DNA of 64,000 nucleotides from Streptococcus sp. SK643. Its GTDB lineage: Bacteria; Bacillota; Bacilli; Lactobacillales; Streptococcaceae. The notes below the pieces were generated by a model. That model was given only the letters and a program-made list of their open reading frames with translations. It had not been told where the DNA came from and made no database searches. The first letter of the stretch is position 1. The number at the start of each line of letters is the position of its first letter. The stretch is taken from assembly GCF_000259505.1 (NCBI RefSeq), contig NZ_AJMM01000020.1:1-64000 (forward strand), given 5' to 3'. Made by a program: the position numbers and the translations under genes. Below, piece by piece: positions 28,161 to 38,567 of this stretch.

Positions 28161-29495
28161 TTATTCTAATCCACGAAAATAGTCCGTGTCAATCTCACGG
28201 TAGGGCTGAATATCCTGAACATACTCCAGCACTCCTTGGAATTCTCCATTCTCATCATGGACTGCAGCATAGGTGATATGAACAAACTTACCTCGCGACT
28301 CAGACTTAAACCACATTTCATACTTGTCCTTGGTTCCCTCACGAAGCCCCTTCATGATGGTCTTGACCTTGTCCAAGTACTTAGGTGGATGGCAGAGTTC
28401 GACATTGCGCCCAACTTGGGACGGCGTCCGTTTGAAAATCATCTCATCAGCTGGCGTATTATCATTGTAATACTGGAAAATATCGTCTTTATTGACAAAG
28501 GTAATCTCCATAGGGAGGTGATTGAGGATGAGATTGGCCTGCTCGACCGAGAGATAGCCATTGCCAAAAGCCTGTTGACTATGGCGGTCCAGCACTGCTT
28601 CCTTTTCCTTAGGGGTAAAGGTAATGGTAAACTGTCCTTCTGGCGTATCAATAACCTGCTGAACTTGCCCCTCTGCCGTATCTAGCTGTACAGGCTCCTC
28701 TTCACTCTTTTCCTCAACAAAACTCTGGCGTTCTGGCACCCATTTCTCAGATGGACGGATGATGGCATAACCATAAGCGTCGCTCTCCTCTGCAATCTGA
28801 AGCCAGTCATCCTGAGTAAATGACTCAAGGAGAATCATGAGAAGGATGGACTCTTCCTTGAAAATCATACTTTCAAACTCTGTCGCAAAGGCTTCAAAAT
28901 CTTCTTTTACAGTGGAAATCGACACTTCTGGTAGTGACTTGGCTGTCGCTAAAGCTGTTTGAAAGAGTTCCCTGATCTGATCATCCACTCCCCACATAAC
29001 TTTTGGAGGCGAATCGTGACCATAACGCTCCATGATGGGGAAAAAGAGCTCTTCCTTACGCTGGTAGTGGATGTCAAATTGCCCCAAAAGTCCCATCTGA
29101 CGGACCAAACCCTTGCGCATCTCCGCCAGCATTTCCTCGTCTTCCATAGACTCATAAGTATCTAACAATCTACGAATGCGAATCAAGGCCGCACGGAGAG
29201 CCAGATTTTCTTCCTTAAAGACCCGAACTGGATGACCTGGATGCTCGGTATCTTCTACTTCGACACCTTTAATAGCATTTTTAAAAAGATTGGCATGGAC
29301 ATCACAGAGTTCCATGACATCTTCAAAGGTGACACCTGAGTCTGAGTTCATCAGCTCGTGTTCCATGAGGGAAATCTCTATGGCTGAGACACCTGCGAAG
29401 GTCGCATCAAAGCGCTCTTGAACCGACTCAGGAGAGGCGCCATTATGCAATTCTAACAAAATATCCCGTAGGATATGAATCCGTTCATCTGTCAT
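28161..29495 (-). CDS. DUF438 protein with hemerythrin-like and PAS domains
   Basis: 444 aa. N-terminal DUF438 helical region (1-75). A hemerythrin-like bundle (about 90-250) has HPGHPVRVFKEENLAL, HYQRKEELFFPIMERYGHD and EFESMIFKEESILLMILLE, His/Glu ligands suited to a diiron site. A C-terminal PAS domain (about 315-440) includes MEITFVNKDDIFQYYNDNTP and GRNVELCHPPKYLDKV. Probably a cytoplasmic sensor of oxygen, NO or redox state. The start overlaps the stop of the DUF1858 gene; DUF1858 is its usual partner. Confidence 0.85.
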   Translation of the reverse strand: MTDERIHILRDILLELHNGASPESVQERFDATFAGVSAIEISLMEHELMNSDSGVTFEDVMELCDVHANLFKNAIKGVEVEDTEHPGHPVRVFKEENLALRAALIRIRRLLDTYESMEDEEMLAEMRKGLVRQMGLLGQFDIHYQRKEELFFPIMERYGHDSPPKVMWGVDDQIRELFQTALATAKSLPEVSISTVKEDFEAFATEFESMIFKEESILLMILLESFTQDDWLQIAEESDAYGYAIIRPSEKWVPERQSFVEEKSEEEPVQLDTAEGQVQQVIDTPEGQFTITFTPKEKEAVLDRHSQQAFGNGYLSVEQANLILNHLPMEITFVNKDDIFQYYNDNTPADEMIFKRTPSQVGRNVELCHPPKYLDKVKTIMKGLREGTKDKYEMWFKSESRGKFVHITYAAVHDENGEFQGVLEYVQDIQPYREIDTDYFRGLE

Positions 29496-29728
29496 TCGTC
29501 TAATCCAATCACTTCATAACCATTTGCTTCCAGTGTACGGACAATCTTCTCCATAGGAGTTCCTTCAAGCTTAGAGCCCTGTTTGAGCGATACTTTGCGC
29601 CCAATAGTATTGCGCATCAAGGGATTAGCAAGTGGTTTAAAACCTAGCTCCACTAGAATTTCCAAGACTTCTGGATGCTTGTCCACTACTTCTGCAACAG
29701 GAATTGACACATCGATGATATTGTCCAT
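29492..29728 (-). CDS. DUF1858 domain protein
   Basis: 78 aa, MDNIIDVSIPVAEVVDKHPEVLEILVELGFKPLANPLMRNTIGRKVSLKQGSKLEGTP, the DUF1858/ScdA N-terminal-like domain often found with iron-sulfur repair and hemerythrin proteins. Start at 29728, six bases after GGAGG; the earlier ATG overlaps that site. Coupled to the DUF438 gene by a 4-bp overlap. Confidence 0.82.
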   Translation of the reverse strand: MDNIIDVSIPVAEVVDKHPEVLEILVELGFKPLANPLMRNTIGRKVSLKQGSKLEGTPMEKIVRTLEANGYEVIGLDE

Positions 29729-29751
29729 GACGACCTCCATTGTATGTTCTA

Positions 29752-29904
29752 ATACTCAATGAAAATCAAAGAGCAAACTAGGAAGCTGGCCGCAGGCTGC
29801 TCAAAACAGTGTTTTGAGGTTGTGGATAGAACTGACGAAGTCAGTAACCATACCTACGGCAAGGTGAAGCTGACGTGGTTTGAATTTGATTTTCGAAGAG
29901 TATA
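29752..29904. repeat. BOX element (boxA-boxB-boxC)
   Basis: About 153 bp: boxA starts ATACTCAATGAAAATCAAAG, boxB core ACTGACGAAGTCAGTAACC, boxC with GAAGCTGACGTGGTTTGA and end TTTTCGAAGAGTATA. One copy of each module. Lies upstream of the DUF1858-DUF438 operon. Confidence 0.95.
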
Positions 29905-29997
29905 AAATGATTTTACTGCTTATATTATACCATATGGAGAGAGATTAAAAAACTAGCAGTGGAGTTCCTGCCAGTTCTCTGCGACTTGGATTAGTAT

Positions 29998-30150
29998 CTA
30001 AATAAGCTTAAAGAGCCAATCCAATATCTTAAATACTATCTTGTAAAACAGTAATTGGATTGCAAATGAGATGATCATCCACAGGAATTTCATAATTCCA
30101 ATAATCGGTTTGATAAAAATAATGGCAAGAAGTCCCCAGAAAAATTTCAT
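29998..30150 (-). CDS. Small membrane protein (50 aa)
   Basis: Begins MKFFWGLLAIIFIKPIIGIM and ends KILDWLFKLI; nearly the whole length is hydrophobic, so one or two membrane segments. Its ATG overlaps the stop of the preceding 60-aa gene (ATGA), with GAGG nine bases upstream, so it is translated by coupling. Function unknown. Confidence 0.7.
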   Translation of the reverse strand: MKFFWGLLAIIFIKPIIGIMKFLWMIISFAIQLLFYKIVFKILDWLFKLI

Positions 30151-30329
30151 TTTTTATCCTCTGGCTTGATAAGCCACCGAGCCGTATCCATTAACTTGTC
30201 TGCAATAAAGAGTTTCCCAAAACCAACAACGGCATGGTCATCTTTCTTTATCGTTTTCATGACTTTTACACCTTGCATGGTCAAAAAGTAATTCCCGTAA
30301 GTTTTAGCTAGAGTTTTTATGAGTCCCAT
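30147..30329 (-). CDS. Small conserved protein (60 aa) of the EcsC operon
   Basis: 60 aa starting MGLIKTLAKTYGNYFLTMQG and ending LMDTARWLIKPEDKK. No motif I can name. Start at 30329, one base after the EcsC stop; GGTGAG serves as ribosome-binding site. The longer ORF start lies inside ecsC. Middle gene between ecsC and a small membrane protein. Confidence 0.65.
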   Translation of the reverse strand: MGLIKTLAKTYGNYFLTMQGVKVMKTIKKDDHAVVGFGKLFIADKLMDTARWLIKPEDKK

Positions 30330-30330
30330 T

Positions 30331-31110
30331 TTACTCACCTTCGATGATTTCAGCTTCTTTTCGTATAGTATCAATATCTATTTGATACTGCCCTTCATTA
30401 TAGTTAACTAATTTGGATAATTCCTTTTGCAGTCTTTCCCCCATCGGCTTCATAGTCGCAAAGGTTAAGCCACCAGAAAGGACACCCCCTAAAATAGGAA
30501 TCACTTTTCCCATTCCCTTAGCCAAGCCTCCCTTTGTCAAGCTGACTCCAAAAATTTTCAAAACTTTCTCCAGAATAGGATACCAAAGTGTCTTTGTCAA
30601 AGCTTTCTGCGGAATCGTCTTCATCACATGCTTAGCAACTGTTACACCTCCAGAGCGAAGCAAAGCCCCTGCTCCATTTACCCCTAGCATGACACCGAGA
30701 TAAAGCAAGAGTGTATTTTGAGCATCCTCGCTCAATTCATCACGAGATCCCCAAAGATCATCAAATCCATAAATATAGCCTAGTTCTTGGGCCAACTTTA
30801 ATGAAAAAGCATAAAACTGAATCACATCTGTTGGAATAGTGATTGCCATGGCAATACCACCAGGTAAACCTGCCAAAATCGAAGTCCCGCTTGCTCGTAG
30901 AACATTGTCCTTAATACAGGTCTTAGCAACTCGATCCAAGCTTTCCTTTGTTAACAAAGAGGTTGGACCTTTTTCCAATAAGGTTGCAATATCCTTTCGA
31001 TCTAACTCTTTAGAAAATTTTTCAACTAAAAATTTTTCTCGTTCAACTTTGACCATGGGTAATTTCACCACTTGTTGCAGCACTTGCATCGCTAACTCTT
31101 GTTTGCCCAT
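30331..31110 (-). CDS. EcsC family protein
   Basis: 259 aa. EcsC family features: LPMVKVEREKFLVEKFSKELDRKDIATLLEKGP, GTSILAGLPGGIAMAITIPTDVIQFYAFSLKLAQELGYIYGF and LLYLGVMLGVNGAGALLR. The Gly-rich helices resemble membrane-active segments. Start MGKQELAM at 31110 with GGAG about seven bases upstream. Not near the ecsAB genes, which are at 43.7-45.4 kb. Function unclear. Confidence 0.82.
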   Translation of the reverse strand: MGKQELAMQVLQQVVKLPMVKVEREKFLVEKFSKELDRKDIATLLEKGPTSLLTKESLDRVAKTCIKDNVLRASGTSILAGLPGGIAMAITIPTDVIQFYAFSLKLAQELGYIYGFDDLWGSRDELSEDAQNTLLLYLGVMLGVNGAGALLRSGGVTVAKHVMKTIPQKALTKTLWYPILEKVLKIFGVSLTKGGLAKGMGKVIPILGGVLSGGLTFATMKPMGERLQKELSKLVNYNEGQYQIDIDTIRKEAEIIEGE

Positions 31111-31254
31111 CTCTATCTCCATTTATCATTCGTATTAAACTTTATCATATCATACTATGAGGTATTTACAAATTTTTTAAACTGTTTTTTTGCAAATACA
31201 GCTATTAATAGCTAGAAGAGTTCAAACACCAAAAAAGAGGGTTGCCCCTCCTTC

Positions 31255-31605
31255 TTAGTTCTTATCCAGATTGCGTAGCATTTCATCAATCTTGTTTCCA
31301 TACTCGATGGATTCGTCTTTGACAAAGGTCAAATCTGGGATTTTGTACAATTTCAAATTGCGACCAAGTTCACGTTTGATGGTACCAGTTGCTTTTTCAA
31401 GCCCGATTTGGGCTTTTTGATTATCTGAAGCAAGGTTACTCAAAATGGTGTAGTAAACCTTGGCTACAGACAAATCACCTAGCATCTGAACATCTGTGAT
31501 GGTCACACCTTGGACACGCGGATCACGGACTTTCTTTTGCAAAATCTCATTGACTTCACGCTTGATTTCCATGCCTACACGATCCGTACGGAAATGATTT
31601 GCCAT
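31255..31605 (-). CDS. rbfA: Ribosome-binding factor A
   Basis: 30S maturation factor acting on the 16S 5' domain. 116 aa: [53 protein letters not shown] and [26 protein letters not shown] (KH-like fold). Last gene of the rimP-nusA-infB-rbfA cluster, 165 bp after infB. Start at MANHF; the upstream codons lack family similarity. Confidence 0.93.
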   Translation of the reverse strand: MANHFRTDRVGMEIKREVNEILQKKVRDPRVQGVTITDVQMLGDLSVAKVYYTILSNLASDNQKAQIGLEKATGTIKRELGRNLKLYKIPDLTFVKDESIEYGNKIDEMLRNLDKN

Positions 31606-31770
31606 GATATTCCTTTCTCTACTTTGAACCAAAAGCTAGGCCAGCAGACCTAGCTATTTCTATTAGATAGAGGAACTAGAGCCATTTGAATCTAGGAAAC
31701 AAGCCTTAGATAGAACTGAAGTTCATCAAGGCGCTGTTGACGACGAGTCAAATGAGCTATCGTTTCTCTA

Positions 31771-34569
31771 TTATCTCTTGATTTCTTCCATGACATAAGC
31801 CTCAATCACATCATCCATCTTGATATCATTGTAGCCGTCGATCATCAATCCACCTTCACGACCGTTTGTAACTTCCTTAACGTCGTCTTTGTAGTGTTTC
31901 AAGCTTGCGAGTTCACCATCATAGATAACAACACCGTCACGGATAACACGGACTTTAGAGTCACGGGTAACCTTACCGTTGATAACCATGAATCCACCGA
32001 TAGTTCCCACTTTAGACACCTTGAAGGTTTCACGAATAACTGCTTCACCGATAACTTTTTCTTCAAATTCTGGATCAAGCATCCCTTTCATGGCTTCTTC
32101 CATCTCTTCAATAACCTTGTAGATAATACTGTGGAGACGGATTTCAACATCGTCAGCTTCTGCTTGTTGACGAGCTTGTGGTGTAGGGCGTACGTTGAAA
32201 CCAACGATAAAGGCATTTGAAGCCTCAGCAAGGGTCACGTCAGATTCATTGATAGCACCAACCGCAGAGTGGACGATAGTAACTTTGACACCTTCTACGT
32301 CGATCTTTTGAAGTGAGGCAGAAAGGGCTTCAACAGAACCTTGTACATCGGCCTTGATAATAACGTTAACTGATTTGAGTTCACCAGCTTTAAGCGTATC
32401 AAAGAGGTTTTCAAGGCTAACACGTTGGGTAGCTTGACGTTGTTTCATGAGGGCACGTTTCGCACGTTCTTCACCTGCTGCACGCGCAGATTTTTCATCT
32501 TCGTATACAGCAAAGTGGTCACCCGCCATCGGTGCTTCGTTCAAACCTGTGATTGAAACTGGTGTTGATGGCCCTGCAACCTTAACACGACGACCAAGGT
32601 CGTTGGTCATAGCACGAACACGACCAAAGGTGTTTCCGACAACGATTGGGTCTTGGACATTCAAGGTACCTTGTTGAACAAGAAGGGTTGCAACCGCACC
32701 TTTTCCTTTATCCAAGCGCGCTTCGATAACTGTACCGATAGCACGCACTGTTGGGTCTGCCTTAAGTTCTTGGATTTCAGCCACAAGAAGGACTGTTTCC
32801 AACAATTCTTCGATGTTTTGGTTGAATTTAGCTGAGATTTCAACAAATTCAGAATCTCCACCCCAAGCAGTTGACATAACACCATGCTCTGCCAATTCAC
32901 CGATAACGCGTTCTGGGTTGGCACCTGGTTTGTCAATCTTGTTAATGGCTACGATGATTGGAACGTTGGCTGCTTTTGAGTGGTTAATGGCTTCGATAGT
33001 TTGAGGCATAACCCCGTCATCTGCCGCTACAACCAAGATAGTAATATCGGTAACAGATGCACCTCGCGCACGCATTGATGTAAAGGCCGCGTGTCCTGGT
33101 GTATCAAGGAAGGTAATCTTCTTGCCATTTTCTACAATTTGATAGGCACCGATATGCTGAGTAATACCACCTGCTTCACCTGTCGCAACACGTGAGTTAC
33201 GAAGAGTATCCAAAAGTGTTGTTTTACCATGGTCAACGTGTCCCATGATAGTTACAACTGGTGGACGCTCAACCAATTCATCTTCATTGAGATAACCATC
33301 TTCGACAAAGAAACGTTCGATGTCGGCATTATCCACTTCAACTTTTTGTTTGGCTTCGATACCATAATCCACCATGAGGAGTTCAATTGTTTCCCCATCC
33401 AAGGATTGGTTTTGTGTGGCCATGACACCCATCATGAAAAGTTTCTTAACAATTTCAGCTGGTTCACGTTTGATACGTTTTGCGATTTCCGCAACGGTCA
33501 TACCATCTGTATATTCAAATTCTGTTGGCAATTCATGGAACTTGCGCTCTGTAACAGGTTTTGGAGCCTGATTACGGTTGTTCTTGTTATTGCCTTTTTT
33601 GTTCTTTTTGTTGTTATTCCAGTTACTATTCTTTTGATTTCTCACTTGATTCTGACTACTTCGATTCTTTTGTTGTTTTCTAGGACCATCTTCTTCGTGA
33701 TCATAATCGTCACGATTTTTGTCTGGTCGAGCTTGTTTTTTACGACGTGTATCCACTGCAGCTTCTTTTTTCTCAGGGACGACTTCAACCACTGCTTGAA
33801 CTTGCTGTTCTTGTTGCGCTTGTTCAGCTAACTTAGCCACTTCTTCAAAGATTTCCTCTGGCTCCTTGCGTTTGTTAGCTTGGGCCAAGGCTTCTTTGGC
33901 AGCCTGAGTCTGCTTGAAACGTTCCTCACTTGAACGGGCATATTCTGCATTTTGCTCTGCTTTCAGGGCTGCTGCACGGGCTTTAAAGTCAACACGTGGA
34001 GCCGCTTGATGTGGACGTTTGTCCTCTTGTTGACGGCGCTCGTTGCCACGATTTTGTTGACCTTGCTGTTTCTTAGCTTGATCGTTAAAACGGCGATTGT
34101 CGCGGTTTCCTTGACCTTGTTTTCCACTATTTCGGCCATCGTTTTTCTGACGGTTTCCGTTTTGTTGTTGGTCACGGTTATTGCCCTTATTTTGCTTGCG
34201 TCGTTCTGCCTGCTCTTTGGCACGGGCTTCACGCTCAGCCTTAAAATTACGGCTTTGCGGTTTAGCTGCTACTTTTTCTGTTTTCGGAGCAACTGGTTCA
34301 GCCGTTTTTGCCTCTTCCTTGGCTACAGCTGGTTTAGCTGACTCAGATTTCTCGGCTTTCTTTTCTGTACTTTCTTTTGGTGCTACAGGTTTTGCTTCTG
34401 CTTTTGGAGCAGCAGACTTAAAGCTGGCAGCGATTTTTGCAGCGACAGCTTCTTCCACACTTGATGAGTGGCTTTTCACATCCAAGCCCAACTCTTTTGC
34501 ACGCGCTACAACTTCTTTACTTTCTTTTCCAAGTTCTTTTGCGATTTCGTACAATCTTTTCTTAGACAA
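31771..34569 (-). CDS. infB: Translation initiation factor IF-2
   Basis: 932-aa GTPase that delivers initiator tRNA. N-terminal IF2_N ([19 protein letters not shown]), a long Lys/Asn/Gln/Arg-rich linker (about 60-340), a second IF2_N ([20 protein letters not shown]), then the G domain: GHVDHGKTT (G1), DTPGHAAF (G3), [10 protein letters not shown] (G4). C-terminal domains 2-4 follow. The start is TTG at 34569 with AGGAGG seven bases upstream. Part of the rimP-nusA-ylxR-ylxQ-infB operon. Confidence 0.97.
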   Translation of the reverse strand: MSKKRLYEIAKELGKESKEVVARAKELGLDVKSHSSSVEEAVAAKIAASFKSAAPKAEAKPVAPKESTEKKAEKSESAKPAVAKEEAKTAEPVAPKTEKVAAKPQSRNFKAEREARAKEQAERRKQNKGNNRDQQQNGNRQKNDGRNSGKQGQGNRDNRRFNDQAKKQQGQQNRGNERRQQEDKRPHQAAPRVDFKARAAALKAEQNAEYARSSEERFKQTQAAKEALAQANKRKEPEEIFEEVAKLAEQAQQEQQVQAVVEVVPEKKEAAVDTRRKKQARPDKNRDDYDHEEDGPRKQQKNRSSQNQVRNQKNSNWNNNKKNKKGNNKNNRNQAPKPVTERKFHELPTEFEYTDGMTVAEIAKRIKREPAEIVKKLFMMGVMATQNQSLDGETIELLMVDYGIEAKQKVEVDNADIERFFVEDGYLNEDELVERPPVVTIMGHVDHGKTTLLDTLRNSRVATGEAGGITQHIGAYQIVENGKKITFLDTPGHAAFTSMRARGASVTDITILVVAADDGVMPQTIEAINHSKAANVPIIVAINKIDKPGANPERVIGELAEHGVMSTAWGGDSEFVEISAKFNQNIEELLETVLLVAEIQELKADPTVRAIGTVIEARLDKGKGAVATLLVQQGTLNVQDPIVVGNTFGRVRAMTNDLGRRVKVAGPSTPVSITGLNEAPMAGDHFAVYEDEKSARAAGEERAKRALMKQRQATQRVSLENLFDTLKAGELKSVNVIIKADVQGSVEALSASLQKIDVEGVKVTIVHSAVGAINESDVTLAEASNAFIVGFNVRPTPQARQQAEADDVEIRLHSIIYKVIEEMEEAMKGMLDPEFEEKVIGEAVIRETFKVSKVGTIGGFMVINGKVTRDSKVRVIRDGVVIYDGELASLKHYKDDVKEVTNGREGGLMIDGYNDIKMDDVIEAYVMEEIKR

Positions 34570-34585
34570 ATCATGTCCTCCTCTT

Positions 34586-34885
34586 CTATTCCATAAGAGA
34601 CCTCATTTTCTTTGTAAATCCAGCATCTGTTACAGCCAAAACCTTTCTCGATTTTCCGACTGCTATGCTTAATTCCAGTGTTGAAAACACGGTTACAATT
34701 TCTACTTGATAATAATGACTTTTATCTTGAATCTTCTTGGTCAGATTAGGTCCAGCATCATGGGCTAGAAAGACCAACTTGGCCTTGCCATCTTGAATGG
34801 CCTTGACCACCAATTCTTCACCCGATATAATCCGCCCTGCTCGTTGAGCGAGTCCCAAGAGATTGCTTATCTTTTGCTTATTCAA
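34586..34885 (-). CDS. ylxQ: YlxQ, ribosomal protein L7Ae family
   Basis: 99-aa RNA-binding protein (kink-turn type): [47 protein letters not shown] and the [28 protein letters not shown] region. Located between ylxR and infB as is normal. Overlaps ylxR by eight bases. Confidence 0.9.
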   Translation of the reverse strand: MNKQKISNLLGLAQRAGRIISGEELVVKAIQDGKAKLVFLAHDAGPNLTKKIQDKSHYYQVEIVTVFSTLELSIAVGKSRKVLAVTDAGFTKKMRSLME

Positions 34886-35171
34886 GTCCTAACTCTCTTC
34901 TTTTCACTTTGTGATCCACATAAGCGATCAACTCATCATAAAAGCTTTCTTCCACTTCCATGTCAAAGCTACGGTTAAAGACTTTCTTCTTTTTAGCCTC
35001 TAAGGCTTCTGCATTGTCTAGTTTGATATAAGCGCCGCGACCATTGGCCTTGCCTGTCGGATCGATAAAGACCTGTCCTTCCTTGTTTTTGACAATACGG
35101 AGCAGATCACGCTTATCAATCACTTCGTTAGACACAACAGACTTGCGCAAAGGGATTTTTCTCGTTTTCAT
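34878..35171 (-). CDS. ylxR: YlxR family RNA-binding protein (RnpM)
   Basis: 97 aa. MKTRKIPLRKSVVSNEVIDKRDLLRIVKNKEGQVFIDPTGKANGRGAYIK; the usual R-x-C-x-x-C positions are not kept (RKIPLRKSVV), but the GRGAY motif is. Known in B. subtilis as a regulator of RNase P. Good ribosome-binding site (GGAGGGAAAG). nusA-infB operon member. Confidence 0.88.
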   Translation of the reverse strand: MKTRKIPLRKSVVSNEVIDKRDLLRIVKNKEGQVFIDPTGKANGRGAYIKLDNAEALEAKKKKVFNRSFDMEVEESFYDELIAYVDHKVKRRELGLE

Positions 35172-35192
35172 CTTTCCCTCCTCTAGCAGCTT

Positions 35193-36329
35193 TTATTCTT
35201 CTACAGTATCGTTTTCTGCTTCCAAATCTATCGAACCAGCTTCTTCCATGGCTTCAAATTCGCTAGCAGACTTGATATCGATACGGTAACCAGTCAAGTG
35301 AGCTGCCAAGCGAACGTTTTGTCCACGACGACCAATGGCAAGAGAAAGCTTGTTATCAGGAACAACTACCAAGGCACGTTTGCTGTCGTTTTCATCAAAG
35401 ATAACTTGGTCAACCTCCGCAGGAGCGATGGCATTGTAGATAAATTCAGCCGGATCTGCTACCCACTCGATAACGTCGATATTTTCTTCGATTGGCACCA
35501 TACGGTCACTCTTGGCATCATAACGAGCTGGGTGGAATTTGCTGGTAATCTTCTTGATATTAGCACCACCACGTCCAACGATTGTACCAATAGCGTCAAC
35601 GTTTGGATTGTGACTACGAACGGCAACCTTAGTACGGTCACCAGCTTCACGAGCCACGCTCATAATTTCAACAGTTCCGTCATAAACTTCAGGAATTTCT
35701 TGCTCCATCAAACGTTTAATCATCTCTGGATGGCTACGGCTAACAAAGACATTCACACCGCGTGGGTTATCTTCAACCTTGTAGACATAAACTTCGATAC
35801 GATCATGAGAAGCAAAAACTTCCCCAGGGATTTGGTCTTGTTTTGACAATTGGGCTTCAATGCTACCAAGGTTGACATAGATGAAGCGGTTGTCAAAGCG
35901 TTCTACAGTACCAGACATAATTTCTTGTTCATGCTCTTTGTATGTGTTATAGGTAATGGCACGTGTTTGCTTGCGCATTTTTTCCATGATGGTTTGTTTG
36001 GCAGATTGGGCTGCTACACGACCAAACTCAACTGGTGCTTCTTCAAACTTGATCTTATCGCCAAGCTCATAGGCTGAATTAATAGCAAGAGCATCTTTCA
36101 AGCTGATTTCCAAACGGCTATCAAAGACTTCATCCACAACTTCACGAACAGTATAGACTGTGAAATCACCTGTTTTTTCATTGAAATCAATAGCTACACT
36201 ATCAGACTGTCCATAGCGTCTACGGTAGGCTGAACGAAGTGATTCTACGACTGCGTCGATGATGTCTTCTTTTTTGATTCCCTTGTCTTCTTCCAAAATG
36301 CGGAAGGCCTCTAGCATTTCTTTACTCAT
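35193..36329 (-). CDS. nusA: Transcription termination/antitermination factor NusA
   Basis: 378 aa: N-terminal RNAP-binding domain (EMLEAFRILEEDKGIKKEDIIDAVVESLRSAYRRRYG), S1 domain (EIMSGTVERFDNRFIYVNLG), and two KH domains (IVGRGGANIKKITSKF, LAIGRRGQNVRLAAHLTGYRIDIKS). Lacks the extra C-terminal repeats of proteobacterial NusA, as is usual in Firmicutes. Confidence 0.97.
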   Translation of the reverse strand: MSKEMLEAFRILEEDKGIKKEDIIDAVVESLRSAYRRRYGQSDSVAIDFNEKTGDFTVYTVREVVDEVFDSRLEISLKDALAINSAYELGDKIKFEEAPVEFGRVAAQSAKQTIMEKMRKQTRAITYNTYKEHEQEIMSGTVERFDNRFIYVNLGSIEAQLSKQDQIPGEVFASHDRIEVYVYKVEDNPRGVNVFVSRSHPEMIKRLMEQEIPEVYDGTVEIMSVAREAGDRTKVAVRSHNPNVDAIGTIVGRGGANIKKITSKFHPARYDAKSDRMVPIEENIDVIEWVADPAEFIYNAIAPAEVDQVIFDENDSKRALVVVPDNKLSLAIGRRGQNVRLAAHLTGYRIDIKSASEFEAMEEAGSIDLEAENDTVEE

Positions 36330-36372
36330 GTTTTCTTCACTTTTGAATCCTCAAAAGCTATCCTTTCTTTTT

Positions 36373-36852
36373 CTATAATTTAACTGCTAAACGTGCTTTT
36401 GATACTAAACTGTATGGAATTTGGACTGTTTTCTTACGAGTCTTGTCCATATATTCCATGGTCAATTGATCCTCTTCAAAGGCTATCAAGGTTCCTTCAA
36501 AGACCTTTTGCTTATCGATGGCTTGGTAGAGCCCGACATGGATGTATTTCCCAACCGCTCCAGCAACTGCATCCTTGGTTTTCAAAGGACGTTCCAAGCC
36601 TGGACTGGTGATTTCTAGGAAATATTGTTCTGGGAAGGGATCTGGCTTGATGGTGTCTAGGACAGGACTGATAATTTCTGTCAAGTCTGCCGTGTCGTTC
36701 AAGGTAATTCCTTCAGGTTTATCTACAAAAATACTGAGAATCATGTCACTGCCAATCTTTCCATACTCGATATCCACGAGTTCGAATGGTGCTTCAATAA
36801 CTGGTTCTACAACTTCTCTGACTAATTCTACGATTGTTGCGATTGCGTCCAC
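36373..36852 (-). CDS. rimP: Ribosome maturation factor RimP
   Basis: 159 aa for 30S assembly: [61 protein letters not shown], and SM-like C-terminus. The GTG start at 36852 lies directly on the GAGGAG ribosome-binding site, which is too close. The better-spaced codon is ATC, eight bases after GGAGG. The first few residues are therefore uncertain. First gene of the nusA-infB operon. Confidence 0.92.
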   Translation of the reverse strand: MDAIATIVELVREVVEPVIEAPFELVDIEYGKIGSDMILSIFVDKPEGITLNDTADLTEIISPVLDTIKPDPFPEQYFLEITSPGLERPLKTKDAVAGAVGKYIHVGLYQAIDKQKVFEGTLIAFEEDQLTMEYMDKTRKKTVQIPYSLVSKARLAVKL

Positions 36853-36866
36853 CTCCTCATAAGCAA

Positions 36867-36890
36867 GAGGCGAAGATATTTCCCCGCCTC
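36867..36890 (-). promoter_or_regulatory. Leader hairpin upstream of rimP
   Basis: GAGGCG / CGCCTC stem with a 12-base loop in the 5' untranslated region, 14 bp before the rimP start. No T tract, so probably a structural leader rather than a terminator. Confidence 0.5.
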
Positions 36891-36913
36891 ACTTTCTCAT
36901 ATTCTTATTCTTA

Positions 36914-36942
36914 ATTATAGCACGTTTGCCAACTTATGTAAA
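36914..36942 (-). promoter_or_regulatory. Promoter of the rimP-nusA-infB operon
   Basis: TTTACA (36937-36942), 17-bp spacer, TATAAT (36914-36919) on the minus strand. Confidence 0.82.
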
Positions 36943-36979
36943 GCAAAAGCACTCATGCTGCCTGATTTCAGGCTATTTC

Positions 36980-37615
36980 TTAAAATTCTGCCTCAACTCG
37001 GTAGATAACTTGTCCCTTATTGGAAAATTTTTGCTCGTATTCTGTCATGACATTGCCTTCAAAACCACTAGCGTGTAAGTCTAGCCAGACACCGTTGAGC
37101 TTCATGCCATACTGAGAAAAGCTCACTAGGCTATACTCAAACAAACCACGGTTGTCCGTCTTGAAATGAATTTCTCCATTTTCAGGCAAGATACGCTTGA
37201 AGGTATCTAAGAAACTCTTGTAAGTCAAGCGACGCTTTTCATGGCGTTTTTTTGGCCAAGGATCTGAAAAATTCAGATACAAGCGATCAATCTCACCATC
37301 TTCAAAGTAGTCAGTCAAGTCAGAACCATCTACCCACAATAGCTTGATGTTTGGAACTCCAACCTCCAAGACCTTGTCCAAAGCGTAACTCAAAACAGAC
37401 TTTTGAATATCAATCCCGATATAGTTGATATCAGGGTTTTGTTTGGCCATACCTGAAACAAAGGCGCCCTTACCACTTCCTACTTCCACATGGATAGGAT
37501 TGTCATTCCCAAACAAAGATCGCCACTTTCCCTTGGCTTCCAAGGGATTGAGGACCACATATTGGGGATTTGCCTCTAGTAATTCTGTTGCCCCTTTACG
37601 ATTTCTAACTCTCAT
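36980..37615 (-). CDS. trmB: tRNA (guanine-N7-)-methyltransferase
   Basis: Makes m7G46 in tRNA. 211 aa: [18 protein letters not shown] (SAM site), [49 protein letters not shown] and [17 protein letters not shown]. Overlaps ccrZ by four bases (ATGA). Confidence 0.96.
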   Translation of the reverse strand: MRVRNRKGATELLEANPQYVVLNPLEAKGKWRSLFGNDNPIHVEVGSGKGAFVSGMAKQNPDINYIGIDIQKSVLSYALDKVLEVGVPNIKLLWVDGSDLTDYFEDGEIDRLYLNFSDPWPKKRHEKRRLTYKSFLDTFKRILPENGEIHFKTDNRGLFEYSLVSFSQYGMKLNGVWLDLHASGFEGNVMTEYEQKFSNKGQVIYRVEAEF

Positions 37616-38406
37616 TTTCTCTTTCCATACTTATCTCGGAAGTGGCGCAAACCATGGATCTCCCGATTGACATTTTCTAAATCTTGACTCATATAATACT
37701 TGGAAATCTGGCTCAAATAAGAAAATTGGCCATACCAATACAATTTAGTTAGCACTGTTTGATTGTACTTGTAACCATAGTAAGTCAGCCATTCCTTCCA
37801 CTGATGTTCTGGAATGTAATGGCAGAGTATATGGGCCACATCAAACATGCGATCCGTCAAACGAACCGAATCCCAATCTACCAAATAAATCAAGCCGCTA
37901 TCTGTCTCAACCCAATTACTATGACGTACATCTCCATGGACAATCGTCGCATGATCCTCTTTAAATCCTGGAACAGTCTGGCGCAAATCAGACACTACTT
38001 GATTAAGATACTGATTTTTACGCAAGGCATCTGGAGCAGCTCCTTGCCAAGACTGTAGTAAATCTACAGGTGTTTCCATGGCATATCCCAAGCGACTCAG
38101 CTGTGTCATCAAAGGACGTGAACGATGAAGACGGGTTAAAATATTGACAATTTGTTTACTATTCATATCATAAGGGGTCAATATTTTGCCAGTCAACCAT
38201 TCTTGAGCACACATATCACGCCCATCTGCCAAACGGCGACTCCATAATAGTTGTGGTGCAATTTGTTCTCTAGCTAGACCAGGTAGGATTGGAGAGGTGT
38301 TCATTTTTACAAAGATACGCTTTCCATCAGGATAGCTACCCATATAAGCTTTGCCACTTTTCCCAGGTATGGGAGTCAGTGTTAGCTCATTATCACCCAA
38401 ATCCAT
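37612..38406 (-). CDS. ccrZ: Cell-cycle regulator CcrZ (phosphotransferase fold)
   Basis: 264 aa, choline/aminoglycoside-kinase fold with catalytic loop [17 protein letters not shown] and metal site [18 protein letters not shown]. In pneumococcus this trmB neighbour is CcrZ, which works with DnaA/FtsZ to control replication initiation; its kinase substrate is ribose-type sugar. Adjacent and translationally coupled to trmB, as in relatives. Confidence 0.9.
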   Translation of the reverse strand: MDLGDNELTLTPIPGKSGKAYMGSYPDGKRIFVKMNTSPILPGLAREQIAPQLLWSRRLADGRDMCAQEWLTGKILTPYDMNSKQIVNILTRLHRSRPLMTQLSRLGYAMETPVDLLQSWQGAAPDALRKNQYLNQVVSDLRQTVPGFKEDHATIVHGDVRHSNWVETDSGLIYLVDWDSVRLTDRMFDVAHILCHYIPEHQWKEWLTYYGYKYNQTVLTKLYWYGQFSYLSQISKYYMSQDLENVNREIHGLRHFRDKYGKRK

Positions 38407-38529
38407 TTCTTTCCTCCGTATAAAGTTTCCTTACTATTCTACTAGTTTTTGGTCTATTCGTCAACCGCTCCACACCTGATTCTCAAAGAAAAGCCTCTGG
38501 ATTGGCTTGGGCTATCGTATAACTTGAAA

Positions 38530-38557
38530 AAGGCAAGTGACTTCTTCTACTTACCTT
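38530..38557 (-). terminator. Terminator of the CPBP operon
   Basis: AAGGTAAGT / ACTTGCCTT hairpin followed by TTTT in the minus direction, 10 bp past the CPBP stop. Confidence 0.72.
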
Positions 38558-38567
38558 TTCATGATTT

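Noticed and set aside
31640..31770. Attenuator between infB and rbfA
   Set aside because: No stable stem with a T tract was found.
33229..33831. 200-aa plus-strand ORF antisense to infB
   Set aside because: Composition is the mirror of the infB Lys/Asn-rich linker; no start signal or homology.
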